Source of the DNA: Flavobacterium sp. ENC
GTDB taxonomy: Bacteria; Bacteroidota; Bacteroidia; Flavobacteriales; Flavobacteriaceae
Assembly (NCBI RefSeq): GCF_020991415.1
Contig: NZ_JAJMOY010000002.1
Coordinates: forward strand, 903,841-967,840
DNA: 64,000 nt
Reading direction: 5' to 3'
Shown in pieces: positions 61,093-64,000 of the stretch. A program made the translations under genes and the position numbers. How positions within the stretch are numbered: the first letter of the stretch is position 1; each line of letters starts with the position of its first letter. A model generated the notes under the pieces. The model did no database searches. It was not told the origin of the DNA and saw only the letters and a list, made by a program, of their open reading frames with translations.

Positions 61093-61959
61093 ATGGCAAA
61101 AAAGACTTCTAATCCTACTCAATCCTTAAAAATTCCGCAGTTTATAATCATATCCAGTAAAATATGCGCTTTTATTTCTACTAAATTGGCTACAAAATAC
61201 GCAGCAAGGCTTTTTACATCCCCAATAAAACATAAGGTTCCTAAAAGAGAACAGGAAATGGATCATAAAAGCATTCAAAAAACAATCTATGTTCCCGCTA
61301 TTAATAAAAGTATTGTTACCTATGAATATGGAAAAAGCCAAAAAAAAATATTGCTGGTTCATGGCTGGTCCGGACGCGGAACCCAATTATTTAAAATAGC
61401 CGATGAACTTTTAAAAAATGGTTATGCAACCATAAGTTTTGATGCTCCGGCTCATGGAAAATCAGAAGGAAAAACAACAATTATGTCTGATTTTATAGAA
61501 TCTGCTTTAGAAATTGAAAAGTATTACGGTCCTTTTGAATTTGCAATAGGTCATTCTCTGGGAGGAATGTCGGTTCTTAACGCAATTAAAGACGGATTAA
61601 AGGTCAAAAAAGCAATTATAATCGGAAGTGGAGATATTGTACAGGATATTTTAGATGATTTTATCTCAAAATTAGGATTGAAACCGCAAATGAGTACACT
61701 CCTATGTAATTATTTTGAAAATAAATATCAAACCAAAATGGATAATTATTCTGCTTACAGGGCAGCTTCTAAGGTAAAAATTCCTGTTTTAGTAATTCAT
61801 GACAATCATGACCCCGAAGTTGCAGTAAAAGCAGGAATCCATATTCACGAACATTTAGAAAACGGAACCTTAATGTTAACGGATAATTTAGGGCATAGGA
61901 AAATCTTAGGAAATCAAAATGTCATTAAAAAAATAATAGATTTTATCAAAAGCACTTAA
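61093..61959 (+). CDS. Alpha/beta hydrolase fold protein
   Basis: A 288-residue protein. The basic N-terminal 65 residues may include a membrane-associating segment (FIIISSKICAFISTK). The hydrolase part starts near ILLVHGWSGRGTQL (oxyanion-hole HGWS), with FDAPAHGKSEG, nucleophile elbow IGHSLGG (Ser155), a C-terminal Asp in LVIHDNHDPE and His268 in NLGHRKIL. A complete catalytic triad can thus be read. Probably an esterase or lipase; substrate unknown. Lies 36 bases before the endonuclease III-like gene, whose promoter element overlaps its stop codon. Confidence 0.85.
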   Translation: MAKKTSNPTQSLKIPQFIIISSKICAFISTKLATKYAARLFTSPIKHKVPKREQEMDHKSIQKTIYVPAINKSIVTYEYGKSQKKILLVHGWSGRGTQLFKIADELLKNGYATISFDAPAHGKSEGKTTIMSDFIESALEIEKYYGPFEFAIGHSLGGMSVLNAIKDGLKVKKAIIIGSGDIVQDILDDFISKLGLKPQMSTLLCNYFENKYQTKMDNYSAYRAASKVKIPVLVIHDNHDPEVAVKAGIHIHEHLENGTLMLTDNLGHRKILGNQNVIKKIIDFIKST

Positions 61960-61964
61960 TTTTG
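61957..61964 (+). promoter_or_regulatory. -7 promoter element for the endonuclease III-like gene
   Basis: TAATTTTG matches TANNTTTG and its first three bases are the stop codon of the preceding hydrolase; 31 bases before the ATG at 61996. Confidence 0.4.
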
Positions 61965-61995
61965 TATTTTACAGTTCACTCTTAAAGAAGCTAAA

Positions 61996-62643
61996 ATGGA
62001 TTTATTTGAAGAAACATCGGATTGGGGCACAAAGCTAAAACCTCTGTTAAAAAAGTACAAGGGTAAAAAACATCCCCTTGAGTATCACAGTACCTATCAA
62101 CTACTTGTAATGGTAGTTTTGTCTGCACAGGATTCTGACGCCAATATAAATTCCATTGCTCCTGCTTTGTTTGATAAATTTCCAACTTTAAGCAGCTTAT
62201 CAAAAGCAAATACAGAAACTTTTTTGCCCTATATAAGTAAAGTCAGAAATTATCCGACTAAAGCCAAATGGTTATTGGAGATCGCAGAAACACTTCAAAA
62301 AGACGAAAATATCCCGTTAAACATGAAAGAATTAACGGATTTAAAAGGTATTGGAAGAAAATCTGCAAATGTAATATTAAGAGAAACCCATCAGCCGGCT
62401 GAAGGCATCATCGCCGATTTACATGTGATTCGGGTTGCCCCAAGAATCGGAATAATCAAAGAAGCCAAAGATGGCAACAAAGTAGAAAAAGAGCTCATGC
62501 AGGTACTTCCGAAATCCATCTGGTCTGAAATTGGAATGGTAATTTCGTTTTTAGGACGTGAAATCTGCAGGCCCAAACCTAAATGTGAGGAATGTTTAAT
62601 GAAAGATTCTTGTCAATACTATGCAACACATTTAATTCCATAA
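61996..62643 (+). CDS. Endonuclease III-like DNA glycosylase (HhH-GPD)
   Basis: A 215-residue base-excision repair enzyme similar to Nth. The helix-hairpin-helix is LKGIGRKSANVIL with the catalytic Lys122, the catalytic Asp is Asp141 in IIADLHVIRV, and a C-terminal four-cysteine iron-sulfur site follows. The cysteines are spaced C-X5-C-X2-C-X5-C (CRPKPKCEECLMKDSC), one shorter in the first gap than the classic X6. Expected activity is removal of oxidised pyrimidines with AP lyase. Not necessarily the sole Nth of this genome. Terminated near the convergent NTF2-like gene. Confidence 0.92.
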   Translation: MDLFEETSDWGTKLKPLLKKYKGKKHPLEYHSTYQLLVMVVLSAQDSDANINSIAPALFDKFPTLSSLSKANTETFLPYISKVRNYPTKAKWLLEIAETLQKDENIPLNMKELTDLKGIGRKSANVILRETHQPAEGIIADLHVIRVAPRIGIIKEAKDGNKVEKELMQVLPKSIWSEIGMVISFLGREICRPKPKCEECLMKDSCQYYATHLIP

Positions 62644-62676
62644 TTATTTTCTTCTTGTGTCAATCAGATAAATAAT

Positions 62677-63078
62677 TTACCAATTATCTTTCTCTTTAAA
62701 CAAAGTAAAAGTATTTACACCGGAATGACTTAATTTGTCATTGAAATAAAATTCATAAGGCGTCCAAACATGGGCCATACTTCCATCAATTTGAATAACA
62801 GAACTTAATATCTTTTCTTTAAATGTAACATTCGAAGGAATTGCAGCAATAGATTTATAGAACTCTTTAACGCTTTCGTCTGATAACTTGTTTCCCTTTA
62901 TTGTACTTTCTGAAATAGATTGCAAAATAAGTTTATCCGAACAAACCAATTTCAGTTTGATTGTATCTTTTTGATGAAAAGCAACAAAAAAATTATCAAT
63001 CACTTCCTGGACTTCTTTTTTTTGAGCATTACAAATACCCCCGAAAAGCAATAAAATAAAAACAATAACCTTTTTCAT
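62677..63078 (-). CDS. Small secreted NTF2/SnoaL-like protein
   Basis: A 133-residue protein with a signal peptide (FGGICNAQ). The mature part is a cone-like NTF2/DUF4440-type fold: an N-terminal helix (VIDNFFVAFHQKDTIKL), SNVTFKEKILSS and HVWTPYEFYFND strands. Such small proteins bind or isomerise ligands; none is suggested. Convergent with the endonuclease III-like gene and stands alone. The window's tandem repeat array lies upstream. Confidence 0.75.
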   Translation of the reverse strand: MKKVIVFILLLFGGICNAQKKEVQEVIDNFFVAFHQKDTIKLKLVCSDKLILQSISESTIKGNKLSDESVKEFYKSIAAIPSNVTFKEKILSSVIQIDGSMAHVWTPYEFYFNDKLSHSGVNTFTLFKEKDNW

Positions 63079-63211
63079 AGAAATAAATTTAAGTTTTAGA
63101 TTAAAAGTATAAAATTTAATTCATTAATGAATACTGGTATTCAACTTATACCTATCTCATTTTGCGCTGTAGCCATTTTATAAATTATTTCAGCCGTTTA
63201 ATGGAATCTCA

Positions 63212-64000
63212 TGTCATCAGGTATTCTGTTCGGGCGTTTCCCTTTGGGCCGGGCTCTTCGCTAAATCTTTTGCGGGATTGCTTCACATGGCAATTTACAG
63301 ACCTGACATTCCCCGCAAAAGGATATCGCTGCGATCCCTAACGCACTGAGGTATAAATACAAAATTCCAATTCCGACAGCCATCGGGACAAGCCCCAAAT
63401 TCCAATACTTGCCGCACAGCTTTGCGTCCTTTGCGATTTTGATAGGATGTAGTAAACCCTTTTGCGTGCTTTGCGGTTAAAATCCATCAAGAAAATCACT
63501 CCGTAATATCATCAGCTATTTCGTCCGGGCGTTTCCCTCCGGGCCGGGCTCTTCGCTAAATCTTTTGCGGGGTTAATTTAGTGCGGCTTCGCCACAGGTT
63601 TGGGATTCCCGCAAAAGGATATCGCTGCGATCCCTAACGCACTGAGGTATAAATACAAAATTCCAATTCCGATAGCCATGGGACAAGCACCAAATTCCAA
63701 TACTTGCCGCATAGCTTTGCGCCCTTTGCGATTTTGATAGGATTTAGTAAACCCTTTTGCGTGCTTTGCGGTTAAAAATCCACCCAACAAATCACTTCTA
63801 AATATCATCAGCTATTTCATCCGGGCGTTTCCCTACGGGCCCGGGCTCTTCGCTAAATCTTTTGCGGGATTGCTTGAGTTTCTAACTCACAGGTTTGGGA
63901 TTCCGCAAAAGGATATCGCTGCGATCCCTAACGCACTGAGGTATAAATACAAAATTCCAATTCCGACAGCCATCGGACAGGCCCCAAATTCCAATACTTT
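63212..64000. repeat. Tandem structured repeat array of about 295 bp, at least 2.6 copies, runs off the window
   Basis: Units begin near 63212, 63508 and 63804; the landmark CGGGCGTTTC recurs at 63231, 63526 and 63822 (spacing 295 and 296). Each has a GC-rich block (GGGCCGGGCTCTTCG), a stem ATCTTTTGCGGG against CCGCAAAAGGAT, the phrase GCGATCCCTAACGCACTG, and an AATTCCAATTCC tail. The interior between stem arms differs in each copy. Open frames here (such as a 76-codon one on the minus strand) are chance. The 922-base region from 63079 has no other gene. Confidence 0.9.

Noticed and set aside
63578..63808. 76-codon minus-strand frame in the right-hand repeats
   Set aside because: It lies wholly within the tandem structured repeat and changes with copy.
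63212..64000. CRISPR array interpretation of the right-end repeats
   Set aside because: Units are near 295 bp and lack the short regular repeat-spacer spacing; there are no cas genes in view.
1..64000. tRNA, rRNA, transposase or integrase genes
   Set aside because: None could be recognised on either strand; no cloverleaf-like run and no transposase motif among the frames.

Overview
The window looks like a chromosomal segment of a Flavobacterium-type member of the Bacteroidota. The supporting signs are the low GC content, genes without Shine-Dalgarno sequences, several upstream sequences matching the Bacteroidota promoter (TTG, 17-23 bp, TANNTTTG), a PorQ type IX secretion protein, two proteins with type IX secretion C-terminal tails, a fused ResB-CcsA cytochrome c assembly protein, and many lineage-typical DUF families (DUF3667, DUF2911, DUF1684, DUF2807, DUF2520). 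I see no tRNA, rRNA, CRISPR array, insertion sequence, integrase or prophage gene.

Layout. 1-5.3 kb: the 3' part of an RskA-like anti-sigma gene, two membrane proteins, and convergent ccsBA. 5.6-9.2 kb: a co-directional run of a DUF2520 Rossmann protein, a KdsC-like phosphatase, a UbiA prenyltransferase, Maf and a small MscS channel. 9.3-15 kb: an AI-2E family membrane protein, a predicted outer-membrane barrel, a small secreted His/Asp-rich protein and a beta-propeller lipoprotein. 15-20 kb: a PIG-L deacetylase, a 35-residue membrane peptide and a sodium:solute symporter that look like one operon, then a four-helix sensor-like membrane protein. 20-24.3 kb (minus strand): DUF2911, a HAD phosphatase, TcdA, a TatD-like hydrolase and DUF1684. 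24.3-30.7 kb: an MFS transporter, a BlaI/BlaR1-type regulatory pair with a double palindromic operator, a serine hydrolase with a C-terminal CBM48-like domain, a 46-residue peptide and an EamA exporter. 30.7-41.6 kb: fasciclin protein, an ExbD-like orphan, two tandem leucine-rich-repeat type IX cargo proteins, ribosomal protein S1 and two unknowns. 41.8-47.9 kb (minus): nucleoside permease, cmk, porQ and lon. 48.2-51.1 kb: a four-gene overlapping operon of ECF sigma factor, putative anti-sigma factor, DUF4097-like and DUF2807 beta-repeat proteins. 51.2-53.6 kb: UMF1 transporter and M48 peptidase. 53.7-60.9 kb (minus): GH31 alpha-glucosidase and glgB-glgC-glgA. 61-63.1 kb: alpha/beta hydrolase, endonuclease III-like glycosylase and an NTF2-like protein. 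63.2-64 kb: tandem structured non-coding repeats running off the right edge.

Most genes are housekeeping or familiar accessory genes. The less ordinary items are: an ExbD homologue whose usual membrane aspartate is a serine; the small membrane peptide beside the symporter; the sigma/anti-sigma/beta-repeat operon; the BlaR1-like protein ending in seven exact heptads; the serine hydrolase with a CBM48-like end; and several families of intergenic repeats. The strongest of these repeats is a roughly 295-bp tandem element whose outer stem is kept while its apical hairpin sequence changes from copy to copy.
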